This document shows, piece by piece, positions 12,201 to 20,828 of a DNA stretch of 64,000 bases (the first letter of the stretch is position 1; every line of letters begins with the position of its first letter). The stretch lies in contig NC_087069.1 of the NCBI RefSeq assembly GCF_963678635.1, positions 16,716,660 to 16,780,659 of the forward strand. The letters run 5' to 3'. The translations under genes and the position numbers were made by a program. The notes beneath the pieces are model-generated. The model saw only the letters and a program-made list of their open reading frames with translations. It was not told the DNA's origin and searched no databases. The DNA comes from Symsagittifera roscoffensis (Eukaryota; Xenacoelomorpha; Acoela; Convolutidae).

Positions 12201-15200
12201 AGGCAATCATCTTGTTCTTTCACGGTCATCCAGCAACCGTCCGTGCATCTGGTTCCGGCAATGTTGAATGAAGATCCTGTTAGATGGTTGAGGGTATAGC
12301 TCTTCCCTGTCGTTTGCTTGCCCATGGATGATATGACCTTAACATTTCCATTCCACGCGCTGAAGATGCTCTCATAAAACCCAAGATTTATTTTTTCCAT
12401 TAGATCAAACGCAACATTGACAGATTCCAGAGAAACCGTCTGACCATTATCCAGGATGGAGAATTCATTAGACTGGCATCTAGCTATTTGAATAGGTACG
12501 AAGGTGATCAGACGCTTAAGGAAAGTTCCCACTGGTGTTCCAATTACATGCATGTCTGTGATTTTGGAGAGTGATGCTTCGAACGTATCAACGTGTATTT
12601 TCATATAGTCTGTTGGTTTTCGAGTTTTCTGGATTTTCCCCAAAATTCGACTGAGTTCGTACGAAACTTTTGATTTGATGTTGAAACAGTTTTCATCAAT
12701 TGTAATCCAGAAATTGTTCAAATCCTGGTTTGTTGCCAAAAGATCGTTGCAAGGAAACTTAGTGTACATCCAGTAAATGTAATTAATCCAATGCTCCTCA
12801 AAGCCCCCAGTGTTCTTCTCTGAACCGTCTGTTTTCTGGTGGTCGGATAACGACTTACTGAGTTTTGTTTCATGCTGAGCCCCCGTAACTACAATCCGAT
12901 GAACACAAAAACAAGAGTCCAAAGACGTCACAGCCAGGATCTGGTTGCATAGCGAGAAGATAGAAACCTGTCTGGAAACACCTTCAACCTTCTCTAAAAT
13001 AGTTCCAGTGTCAGTCATTACCGGCCATGCTTCGTCCTTAGTTTGAATGGCAATAACGCAAGATCCGTCTGACGTGCATTTAAGGGTTGTTTCGCCAACT
13101 CCTCCCAATTTAATGGCCTTAACCATGGTTCCGTTTTTGTAGTCCATTTTACGGAGTCTACCGTCACTCACACTGAAAAACCAGAAAAACTTACTATTTG
13201 GCTGCAAACACAATTGGACAATTGTCTCAACGCCAAACATTCTGTTCAAATCAACCGGTCTTAGATTTTGTCGCGACTTGAAATCTTCTCCGAACTTAAA
13301 CAATTGCACGATTCCAGGTTCAATGTCCGATTGAATCGCCAGGACTCTCGATTTGCAGTCGAAGGATGCCGAGGACACATTTTTGCCAAATGGCATGTTC
13401 AGAACGGCCCTATTGACATTTGACAAGTTGTACACAGTGCTTTTTGATACTTTTCTCTCATTGCAAACCAGTAAAAGCATGTTATTTGCGAGCGGAAATG
13501 CGTCAAGGATTTCTTCAGTTTCGGGAATTTCCAGGGTGGCAACTTTTGGGAACTCAAGCTCCCGGACGTTCAAAACCCCCTCAGTTGTCACTAGACGTTG
13601 GTTTTCCTCACGACTCACAGCCATGCGGTGAATCTCAATCTTCGTTTTTGCCGGGTCAAATGAGTGGTTTTCAAGCACATATTCGTATCTGGGAACAGTT
13701 GAGTACCAACCAATCTTCCGAATTTCCAGAATTTTTGGACGTTTTTCATCAGCATTCTCGGTTTGCTCGTTTTTCTGCAAAATTAAATCTCTGAAAAACG
13801 TTCTGATGCAACTTTCCAGTTTCTGTTTTTGCAGTTTGTTGGTTTCATCCTGCGCTTTTTGGCGACAGTAAGTAACGAACTTGGGCTTCTGACTGTAAGG
13901 CTCGATCAGACTGCAAATATAATCGAGAAAAGACTCTACACATGTTTTGAGAAGCCCTGGTGGATCCGAATAATTGATACTCTTTTCTGTCTCATCAATT
14001 TTGCTCTGAATGTTTTTATCCGTTTTATATGGTATCCGACTCGAAAAACGTTCCTTTGCACAGTTGTTCACGTCATCCAGCGTTGCATCTTGAAATCCTT
14101 TCTCAAGTAGCCCTTCTGGCAAGCCTTTCTTGTGGTTTTCCAAAGCATTCCAAAGAAGAAATTTTTTAAAAACCATTTTTTTGTCATTTTTTGACTTTAT
14201 TTGCATTTTTAGATCGCTCAGGTCATTATAAGAAATGGGTCCGTTCCAAGTCAAATCAGGGATGATTTTGTTTTTCCATAAATTTTTGGTCTCCGCGGGA
14301 TTTGCTTTGTAATATTTTTCCATTATACTGAATTGATCCTTCAATTCACACTCCTTCACAAGATGAATGGCAACAGAAACTAGTAAATTTTCTTCATCGC
14401 GTACTTTTGAAGAACTTTCCATGGCTTCTATTTCAGATTCAATTTCGCATTCCAAATCTTTAAGTTTGTTTGGACAGTTTCGCTGGAGGTAACTTGTTTT
14501 GAATTCATCGCACACCAGTGACACATCTTCAATCTGCGCCGAGTCTATAAGCTTCGTTATTTCACCCACATCCCCCGTCCTTTTGCTTTTATTCAGCCTT
14601 CCTTTGGCGGCAATTCTTTCAAGTTTTACTGCTACTAAACCACTTTCAGAGGAGAATAGACGGAGAAAACTTGTCAAACTTCTAGTCAACAAACCCAAAT
14701 TCTTCAATGAGAAACTTTCCTCCTGTAGTACGTCTCTTTTCAAATTATACTTCGTTCTCCGATCGGTTTTCACGACAACCTTTTCGCCTTCATTTGACAG
14801 TCTGTCCTTGGACTTTTCGTCTAGACACATGACTACATTGTTGGTGAGTTGACTCATGTAACGCAGAAAATGAACTGCTCGCGAGTCTTTTTTCACAGAC
14901 AGGAAATCTGAATCTTTTTGAGAATAGTAGATCAAAAACTGTCGATTTTTGTTCAGAACATTGAGTAAATAAAGACCTGCTTTCTGATCTTTCAAATCCT
15001 CTTCGATAATCTGCAACTTCGATTCAGAAATATAGGCCTGAAGATTTCTAAGCACAGCTCTGAACGGGCCAAAAAGTCCGACGCAATGAAATTTCATTTT
15101 GTCTAGAGAAGCAAAATCGATAACGGGGGTTCCTGAAATTGACGAATAGAAAACAGGCGTGTCGCCTTTTTGATTTTCCGGCACTAAGTCACAAATATAT

Positions 15201-16633
15201 TTCACTCCTGATTCAGACAGCGCAAACTTTTCGACCAAAAAGTCTTCCTGCATTTCAGTGTGAAATAATATAAGGGGCGCGACTGATATCGAAGCTCTGT
15301 TATCAAGATCCATTAGATCTGGTTCCGGATAGTCATTTGAATCGATTTTGGCTCTCTGCGAGGTAGTAGACTCTACTTTTTCGGAAATATCATTTTCAGT
15401 TTCAGCCAGAAATTGAGCACAAGAAGCTTCTATTTCAAGACACTGTGCCTTGTAGGCATTGAACGGCTCTTCAAGGGCTATTTTCAACTTTCGGGCTTGA
15501 GTTTTTGACAAATCGTCGCATTCAAGAAGCGAATTGAGAGTCTCAAAATGTAGTGCTTCTTTTATGATCCATTTCTGAGCCAAATCTTCAATATTGTTTT
15601 CAACTAAAATTTGAAACAATTGCTTCAAGAAGTCATCCCTCGGGTCAGAGTGTTTCTGTTTTTCACCCATTTTGTAAAATTCAGACAATCGCTCTTTGAG
15701 CGTAGATAGCTGGCGCTTAGTTAGATCTTCGCAGTTTTCAATCTCGTTGAGGTCTGATGTTGATGGTTCGCTTTTCAGCAACCAGTCTTGGATCCAAGTT
15801 ATTGCTTCATCAGAAAGCATCAACTCTTTTGTAACATGTGCCTTGATTTCCCTTTTATCCATTTGTGAAGCAACAGTGGTGTTTTTCAAATCATGGAAAA
15901 CAAGTTTGAGCTGTTGTTCTAAAGCATGTACTTGCTTTCTTGTTAACTCGTCGCACGATTCAAGACACCTGGCCAGGTCATCGTGCAACTGCAACTTCTC
16001 GAGAACCTCTTTGAGTGCATCTTCATTCAAATTAAAGTTCGCTAAAATTTGTTCAATTTCTGATAAAGGATCCAAGCTCTTTACGCCAGATTCAGACTCT
16101 TGCGAAACTGATTCAAAGAATAGTTTTAGTACCCTTTTTTCATTTTCTTCACCAACGCATGCTTTGAGATTCTCTGAGGTTAAAAACTCCCAGAAATGAT
16201 CTTTTCCTTTTGAAAAATGAAACGAAAACGTTGGTAATACGTTTGGGTTGTACACCAAGGGCTCCGAATTCAAAATTTCGATAAGAATCCTTTTGTCAGC
16301 TGTAAATGATAGAAAAGTGTCTTCCATTGCAGATGACAAGCTTCGTATCTGTTTCGGCGAAAGATCTTCGCAATCTTGAAGATCGCTCAAATGATCCCAC
16401 CTGTGAAAATTGGACAAAATCCACTCCGCAGCATCTGGCCCTGCTTTGTGTCGTTCCAAGATAGCCTTGATTTCCTCGAACCAGTTCTGTTTTGGAGAAA
16501 TAGTACTTGCTGTACTTCGTGATGCTATTTGCAGCTCAGGAACCACGACAAAGTTGGACGCCAGATCGCCAGCTACGTCTCGATCACTTAATCCACTGTC
16601 ATCCGACGGGATAGACTCAGTCAAATCCCCCAT
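9296..16633 (-). CDS. Giant GBP/VLIG-like GTPase with beta-propeller-like, Cys/His-rich and vWA domains
   Basis: A 2445-residue protein in one uninterrupted exon. The ATG has an in-frame TGA nine bases upstream, which fixes the start unless a spliced exon precedes it. In order: residues 60-400 hold four divergent repeats marked by C88, C227, C301 and C372; 400-980 is mostly helical and unrecognised; about 980-1250 alternates short hydrophobic strands and Gly/Asp turns like a WD-type propeller. The GTPase domain follows: P-loop GKQTTGKS (1438-1445), Thr/Trp switch TRCTDGCW, DFEG (1483-1486) and a guanine-specificity-like ND (1553-1554). This is the layout of guanylate-binding/very large inducible GTPases rather than Ras or dynamin. 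About 1795-2255 has many CxxxC and HxxGHxC units, like NFX1-type zinc fingers. The C-terminal vWA domain has DxSxS (D2269, S2271, S2273), T2338 and D2368, a complete metal site. No signal peptide or membrane segment, so probably cytosolic. Substrate and pathway are unknown; a role in cell defence is inference from family resemblance. Confidence 0.93.
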   Translation of the reverse strand: MGDLTESIPSDDSGLSDRDVAGDLASNFVVVPELQIASRSTASTISPKQNWFEEIKAILERHKAGPDAAEWILSNFHRWDHLSDLQDCEDLSPKQIRSLSSAMEDTFLSFTADKRILIEILNSEPLVYNPNVLPTFSFHFSKGKDHFWEFLTSENLKACVGEENEKRVLKLFFESVSQESESGVKSLDPLSEIEQILANFNLNEDALKEVLEKLQLHDDLARCLESCDELTRKQVHALEQQLKLVFHDLKNTTVASQMDKREIKAHVTKELMLSDEAITWIQDWLLKSEPSTSDLNEIENCEDLTKRQLSTLKERLSEFYKMGEKQKHSDPRDDFLKQLFQILVENNIEDLAQKWIIKEALHFETLNSLLECDDLSKTQARKLKIALEEPFNAYKAQCLEIEASCAQFLAETENDISEKVESTTSQRAKIDSNDYPEPDLMDLDNRASISVAPLILFHTEMQEDFLVEKFALSESGVKYICDLVPENQKGDTPVFYSSISGTPVIDFASLDKMKFHCVGLFGPFRAVLRNLQAYISESKLQIIEEDLKDQKAGLYLLNVLNKNRQFLIYYSQKDSDFLSVKKDSRAVHFLRYMSQLTNNVVMCLDEKSKDRLSNEGEKVVVKTDRRTKYNLKRDVLQEESFSLKNLGLLTRSLTSFLRLFSSESGLVAVKLERIAAKGRLNKSKRTGDVGEITKLIDSAQIEDVSLVCDEFKTSYLQRNCPNKLKDLECEIESEIEAMESSSKVRDEENLLVSVAIHLVKECELKDQFSIMEKYYKANPAETKNLWKNKIIPDLTWNGPISYNDLSDLKMQIKSKNDKKMVFKKFLLWNALENHKKGLPEGLLEKGFQDATLDDVNNCAKERFSSRIPYKTDKNIQSKIDETEKSINYSDPPGLLKTCVESFLDYICSLIEPYSQKPKFVTYCRQKAQDETNKLQKQKLESCIRTFFRDLILQKNEQTENADEKRPKILEIRKIGWYSTVPRYEYVLENHSFDPAKTKIEIHRMAVSREENQRLVTTEGVLNVRELEFPKVATLEIPETEEILDAFPLANNMLLLVCNERKVSKSTVYNLSNVNRAVLNMPFGKNVSSASFDCKSRVLAIQSDIEPGIVQLFKFGEDFKSRQNLRPVDLNRMFGVETIVQLCLQPNSKFFWFFSVSDGRLRKMDYKNGTMVKAIKLGGVGETTLKCTSDGSCVIAIQTKDEAWPVMTDTGTILEKVEGVSRQVSIFSLCNQILAVTSLDSCFCVHRIVVTGAQHETKLSKSLSDHQKTDGSEKNTGGFEEHWINYIYWMYTKFPCNDLLATNQDLNNFWITIDENCFNIKSKVSYELSRILGKIQKTRKPTDYMKIHVDTFEASLSKITDMHVIGTPVGTFLKRLITFVPIQIARCQSNEFSILDNGQTVSLESVNVAFDLMEKINLGFYESIFSAWNGNVKVISSMGKQTTGKSYTLNHLTGSSFNIAGTRCTDGCWMTVKEQDDCLYVILDFEGLGSFERTEQDDMLLSLFNSAVSTTTIFKTEKRLDRDVDKMFNKINMGSDQLKGNEKVFKGKFMIVINDVAEQDVKDTPKEFEEKISNIVSKSENNFIKKLYNSDFEIMAFPAFESREYYENTANLLSIVQDEIAPIFRSGPEFLGTVKLLMAKLAISDFSPLDRQQIDERVRFIRSILPFAIQFGQISDESPKKKELDLRSFDDSTFRIALKKEIDLSSIGTVELNDFDTIFKENQLDASVMQFLAIMEPNSENFVNWRSGLQNFLTESITFRFERVKEWLEANLQKWKSSDNAEYDDIINVVMENLENQKACFEQTYKFCEEKCTDCFLKCTQIVNHKSGHKCSTSHLCTAQCEYCENVMNKCKVSFGHDGKHVCREINHVCSEPCKFSELSGCAGECQKMNGHEDEHECSEKRHPCKEVCTLDGCEGRCIIDCYEEHTVHKCSKEQCINKCSVSTCTNKCAALDHFHGTESSSKFMEEQGIAEEPAFLLEDRQTQFDCAEHFCGKEHQCDQDCEHDGYCHVWTEKQLKDETFEGQRDTFTYSVKFAEMGEKLKCRQKLKPFTRMHDGGHSCSTEVHFCMAICPTCENICNKAVNHEHDGDLLHHARHGNMRKCFFVATEDDIQVGTHKYKVGEPAVAEMCHIFCNTLGRGHIHIVECDSEDPTACVYSAKDDRRRHESTKYQPNPEVPKDEITHEAYWASIGFQDPCQEIDAEDFEKCPAYCAAEVHEKEDEQTFCEMSIWHNPVKSLADVNRTSGFLTKDGHVFPCSHPSGVYHFVLCLDDSGSMTGNPWNDLVTAVNAFVAQRQSLPSSASSEMISIVIYNSVARIAAEYQPMSSFSRDWLKFNSGGTDFSIALTTADQIVGRHLDKNIKPVLIFMSDGGSYNGEVEMEQLARNYRVSNGLEVYTLGFGSIQFEKLRELARLGKGQFLEAVNGLDLRTTFVEISAKHPANIGVSF

Positions 16634-16720
16634 CGATGATCAGAAGATATTTTCAACTCCTAAAACACGCACTTAGTTTATTTTCCCTGATTGAATTTTT
16701 GCTGAAAACAGTTTTTCTTT
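16634..16720 (-). promoter_or_regulatory. 5' leader of the giant GTPase gene, possible UTR splice acceptor
   Basis: On the minus strand an in-frame TGA precedes the ATG by nine bases. About 70 bases upstream, CTGTTTTCAG (plus 16702-16711 as its complement) would serve as a splice acceptor, so a 5' UTR intron is possible. I see no clear TATA box. Confidence 0.3.
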
Positions 16721-16834
16721 TTCCTAAAAAATTTCACTGGTATAGCAACATAAACTGAAACAAAAGACGTAGATAACCCAACGTTTTGTTGACAGGAGTT
16801 TTATGTCCGAACCCGCCATCCTAAGTTTTGCTGA

Positions 16835-16910
16835 ACAGATAATGGCCCCAATATATACTAATTCTGAGGGTAGAACGCGCGCCGAAAAAAAACACGAAAA
16901 AAAACACTTT
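16835..16910 (-). repeat. Inverted fragment of the insert found in repeat family A copy 1
   Basis: CCAATATATACTAATTCTGAGG followed by a GCGCGC-rich bit and A-runs is the reverse complement of the block around 2560-2625. It supports a separate dispersed element nested in copy 1. Confidence 0.5.
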
Positions 16911-17761
16911 TTGGCATGTGTTTTAAAATATTTGTCTGAGGCGCTGAAAATATAATGAATTTAAGGCCTTTATAAGGACTTGGGGTGACTCAAAATCAAT
17001 TTAGTCGGCCTAAAAAATGGTCAAAAAATAATTTGAACAAAAAATGATGCTAAATTTGGATAAAAAAGATCCGGTTGCTGTACAAAGTGAAGAAAAAAGT
17101 CCAACGACATTTTCTTTTTTTTATCCTTTGATTGTTTACTTTCTTTTGCAGGTTATGATAAAACTCGTCAGGTTATGTTTGAAGAACTAGTTACTTTAAT
17201 AGAAAAATTAGGTCCCTTTATTTGATTAAACTGACTAGTTTGCGGAAAAATGATTGGCAAAACTCTGGTTTTTTGAAAAATTGCTATGCCCAAGCGCCAA
17301 CTGCACATGTAAGGGTATCATCTGGGCATTTCATGGGATAGAAGAAGCATATTAGTAGAAATATCTACCTTTCGGTTTCTATCATACTAATGAGATAATG
17401 ACCCTAATACGCGGGAATAGGGCTGCTAGTTAATAAGATGTACGTTCTACTTTAAAAAAGTATTATTTATCCAGGTTTTATTATCAAACTGAATAATACA
17501 ATAATATAGGTTATATAGGCCGGAGCTAAGTTTTTTATTTAAGGGATTAGAATGATGAACCGGGAACTAATGTCCGCTGGCTATCCATGAGATGAGATTG
17601 AGATGATTATAATTTGGTTTAGTATCGGAGCGTTGTGTTGTTGTCAGTTTTCAGCTCTACTTTTATATTTGATTTTTGAGCAGCAGGCAAATCTTTGTTA
17701 GCCAATCGTAATCGATTTTGCTCAGTGCTTAATTTTTTCATAAATAGCGTCCCAAAAAAAA

Positions 17762-17835
17762 GAGAATTGCTGAGTGCTCAATTTTGAGCGTCCAAATAGA
17801 GAGAGAATTGCTGAGTGCTCAATTTTGAGCTTCTT
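17762..17835 (+). repeat. Two-copy tandem repeat, 41-bp period
   Basis: GAGAATTGCTGAGTGCTCAATTTTGAGC starts at 17762 and again at 17803. A weaker third copy (TTTTGCTCAGTGCTTAATTTTT) lies just upstream. Confidence 0.75.
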
Positions 17836-18454
17836 ATTCTAGAAAAAACTAGAACATAAAGCTTGTAAAAAACGCAACTAAAGCCACTAAAATGAAAACA
17901 CAATGAAAGTGATTGAACTGAAACGCAATTATGCGGCGGCGCATATGTCTATTAAAATAGCTCTCGTACTTTTGATCCTTTTGAAAGCAAAAAAGATTAT
18001 TTCGTTTTAAGTTTCTTGTTCAATTTGAACGTAGAACATCCAACTTCCTTTTTGGAGAATAAAAATTTAAAACTTTTTTTGGTAAACCTACGTTTTTTAT
18101 CAGGACAGATAATATGAAAGCTTGGCTTTACTTTAGTAGGATAAAAAATAAATAGGTTTACAGAAAGATTATCTTAGGCAAAAGACATTGTAAATACAAA
18201 TGTCTTAAAGCAGTACCAAAGTAAGTTTCTTTGTTGAATATATTTGTTGTTGAAACGCCTCTCGAAGAGATGATCCATCATAGTTGTTGCAAGTGTAGAA
18301 AGAGATGCTCTTAGGGGTTGAAGGTTGTTGTTTGTCATGCACAGTTTACTTATGCAATTGAATTCGGAGCTCAGGGGGTCACAGCTAACGTCTGTGAAAT
18401 AATTTGTGTTTTACTTGTAGCTGTGAAGTCAATACTCAGCGGGTCAATATGAAA

Positions 18455-18612
18455 GAAAGCAAGTCCTTAATTTATCGTAACTAGTCATCCGCTTAAGTGT
18501 ATGATAGGTCCATTGGAGTTAAGTAGATAAAGTTCAAATAGTAGAAAACAAGTCCGTTAGTTCTCGTAACTAGTCATCCGCTGAGGTGTATCATAGGTCC
18601 CATTGGAGTTTT
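18455..18612 (+). repeat. Two-copy tandem repeat, 88-bp period
   Basis: CGTAACTAGTCATCCGCT starts at 18476 and 18564. The copies continue through (A/T)GGTCC(C)ATTGGAGTT and differ by scattered substitutions. Confidence 0.75.
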
Positions 18613-19164
18613 CTATAACTTGTAGGTGAGAATATTTTACAATTCAATATTTTACATTGACGGGTAAATTTGAATGATTGTTTTGATTTTAACTTCGACG
18701 ATCAAATTTGGTTATCTTGGTCTAAATATGATTCGTTTAGAAAAGTAGCCTGAACCCTGTATTCAGATTGAGTTTTTTCATTCGATTGATTTCCTCATTT
18801 TGAGTGAAATTAATATTGAATTAAAGTCACTGTTGAAGTAAGCAATGTACTGTAGGAAACGACAAGCAGTATTTTCTCGAAATCCAGTAAGCGGCCGATG
18901 ATTTTATTTATATGAAGTGCCATTATTATAAGGACAAGAGTATCTATAGCAAACTTAACAAAAAAAGGATGCAAAACCACCCCGCATTGTTCTATATAAA
19001 TACGGCTGTATTAGATTCTCCAAAACTTGGAAGATATTAGATAGACAAATTATAAAATTTGAGTAAGGTCAAAAAGACTATTTTTCGGAAATAATTGTTT
19101 TACATTTTACATTTTTGCGTAGAGAAAGAAATCGAACAATTTTCGAAGTATACCTTTCATTTCC

Positions 19165-19510
19165 CAAAATTGATGAAGATATAAATTTGCTGAAGACAGT
19201 TCTTGGAAAGAGTTAACACCGCAAGTTACGCGAGTCAAAGGTCCTGATCATTTCAAATCAAAAGATATCGTGCGAAAAAAAAAGCAATTATTAGAATTCA
19301 GCCGAAACGCCTCACTATAAACAAATGCCCAGAATTGTGCAATTGGGCATTTGTATATAGTGAGGCATTTTGGCTGAATTCTAGTGAGTGCTTTATTTTT
19401 TGCACAATATCTTTTGATTTGAAAAGATCAGGACCTTTGACTCGCGCAACTTGCGGTGTTAACTCTATCCAAGAACTGTCTTTATCGAATTTAAGTTCGA
19501 CGAGATTTAA
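19165..19510. repeat. Near-perfect inverted repeat (hairpin) of a decayed coding fragment
   Basis: Left arm about 19180-19336 and right arm about 19338-19490 are reverse complements with only scattered mismatches. The turn is GCCCAGAATTGTGCAATTGGGC near 19327-19348. The right arm, read on the minus strand, encodes SSWIELTPQVARVKGPD; the left arm, read on the plus strand, encodes SSWKELTPQVTRVKGPD. The hairpin is therefore an inverted duplication of the end of a coding fragment, not a transposon TIR. Near-equal arms with almost no loop would give a ~150-bp dsRNA stem if transcribed. Confidence 0.8.
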
Positions 19511-20265
19511 ATTTTTTTCAGAACAATCCAGTCGATCGGCCGATTTGAACACTGCCAACTAATTTGATCGACAAAACAAATTTGACTCTGGTTTTTGATT
19601 GATATGCTTTAACCAGTGTTGATATGCTTTAAAGAGTGACTCGTATTGAGTACGATACACCATGGTAGGATTACCACACATTGTTTGTGAATTATCCAGA
19701 AATTGCAGCTCAGCATAAAACGGTGAGTGTCCTTTGCTAGGAAGTTATGAAAAGAAGCCCTATTACGGATTTTGATTATATATTAGTGTCCTCGTTTTGA
19801 AATATTTTGATTCAAATTGATTTAGCAGAGTGAACATACGTTTAACGCGTTGTTCCCAAGTATATGTAAGCGCATCGAGTGATGTTGTATCTCATCCAAT
19901 TACCCACAAAGCAAAGGAATTTTTTGCCAGTTATTGATTTTGCTACTTGTCAGCTTGACAGTTAGACTAATATTCTGCAGGAATTTTTGAAAAGTATTTA
20001 ACTTGATCCATAAGCGACTATCACATTCGTAGTCTTTTTGCTATCTTTTTCGCCTTCATAGTCCTTATTAATGATTTATGAGCTAAAATTAAAAAGATTT
20101 TTGCCGTAATGTAGCCAAGATTGTAGTATATCTGAAATTTGGACAATGTTAGAGCTAGGCGACATTGCCATCTCTAAAAAAATAAACCTGTTTTTTGTCA
20201 GAATAAAGCCGGCTGATCTCGGGTTTTCAAGTGACAGAATATTATCTAGAATATTCAAGTGTGGT
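19298..20265 (-). pseudogene. Decayed gene fragment, likely source of the tandem array
   Basis: On the minus strand, unit 1 of the array can be read into the hairpin's right arm in one frame. The block MVYRTQYESLFKAYQ (19630s-19680s) is followed, after about 20 codons and one TAG, by AVFKSADRLDCSEKN and then SSWIELTPQVARVKGPD. Upstream within unit 1 are DTTSLDALTYTWEQ, which is in the same frame apart from stops, and NPRSAGFILTKNRF, in a shifted frame. The NPRSAGFILTKNRF part, followed in other units by WLYHCPNF, faintly resembles a FLYWCH-type zinc finger (F..., W.C), but this is weak. Frameshifts and stops (TAA, TAG, TGA) show it is dead. I cannot name the parent gene. Confidence 0.55.
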
Positions 20266-20828
20266 TTATCTAAAAATTGGAGCTCAGCATAAAACGGGGA
20301 GTGCCCTTTGCTAGGAAGTTATGAATAGAAGCCCTATTGTGGATTTTAATTATGTATTATTGTCCTCGTATTGAATCATTTGGATTCAAATTGATTTAGC
20401 AGAGTGAACATACGCTCGTTGGGTTGTTCCCAAGTATATGTAAACGCATCGAGTGATGTTGTATCTCATCCAATTACCCACAAAGCAAAAAAATAATTTG
20501 CCGTTTATTGATTGTCCCATTTATCAGCTTGACAGTTAGACTAATAATTTGCGTGAAAATTTCAAAATGTTTAGTTTGATCCATGAGCGACCATCACATT
20601 TGTATTCTTTTTGCTATCTTTTCCGCCATCATAGTCCTTGTTAATGAATTTTGAGCTAAACTTAAAAAGGATTTTCGCTGTAGTGTAGCCAAGATTAAAG
20701 CATATGCGAAATTTGGACAATGGTAGAGCCATGCCACATTGTCATTGGTCTCTTAAAACATAAACCTATTTTTTGTTAGAATAAAGCCGGCTGATCGAGG
20801 GTTTTCTGGTGACAGCATTATACTTGTT

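Larger units (their letters stand above)
16721..19164. other. Intergenic DNA with small repeats, no gene recognised
   Basis: Stop-rich throughout. Contains an inverted fragment of the insert seen at 2497-2720 (16835-16910) and two short tandem repeats listed separately. Nothing else is supported. Confidence 0.5.
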
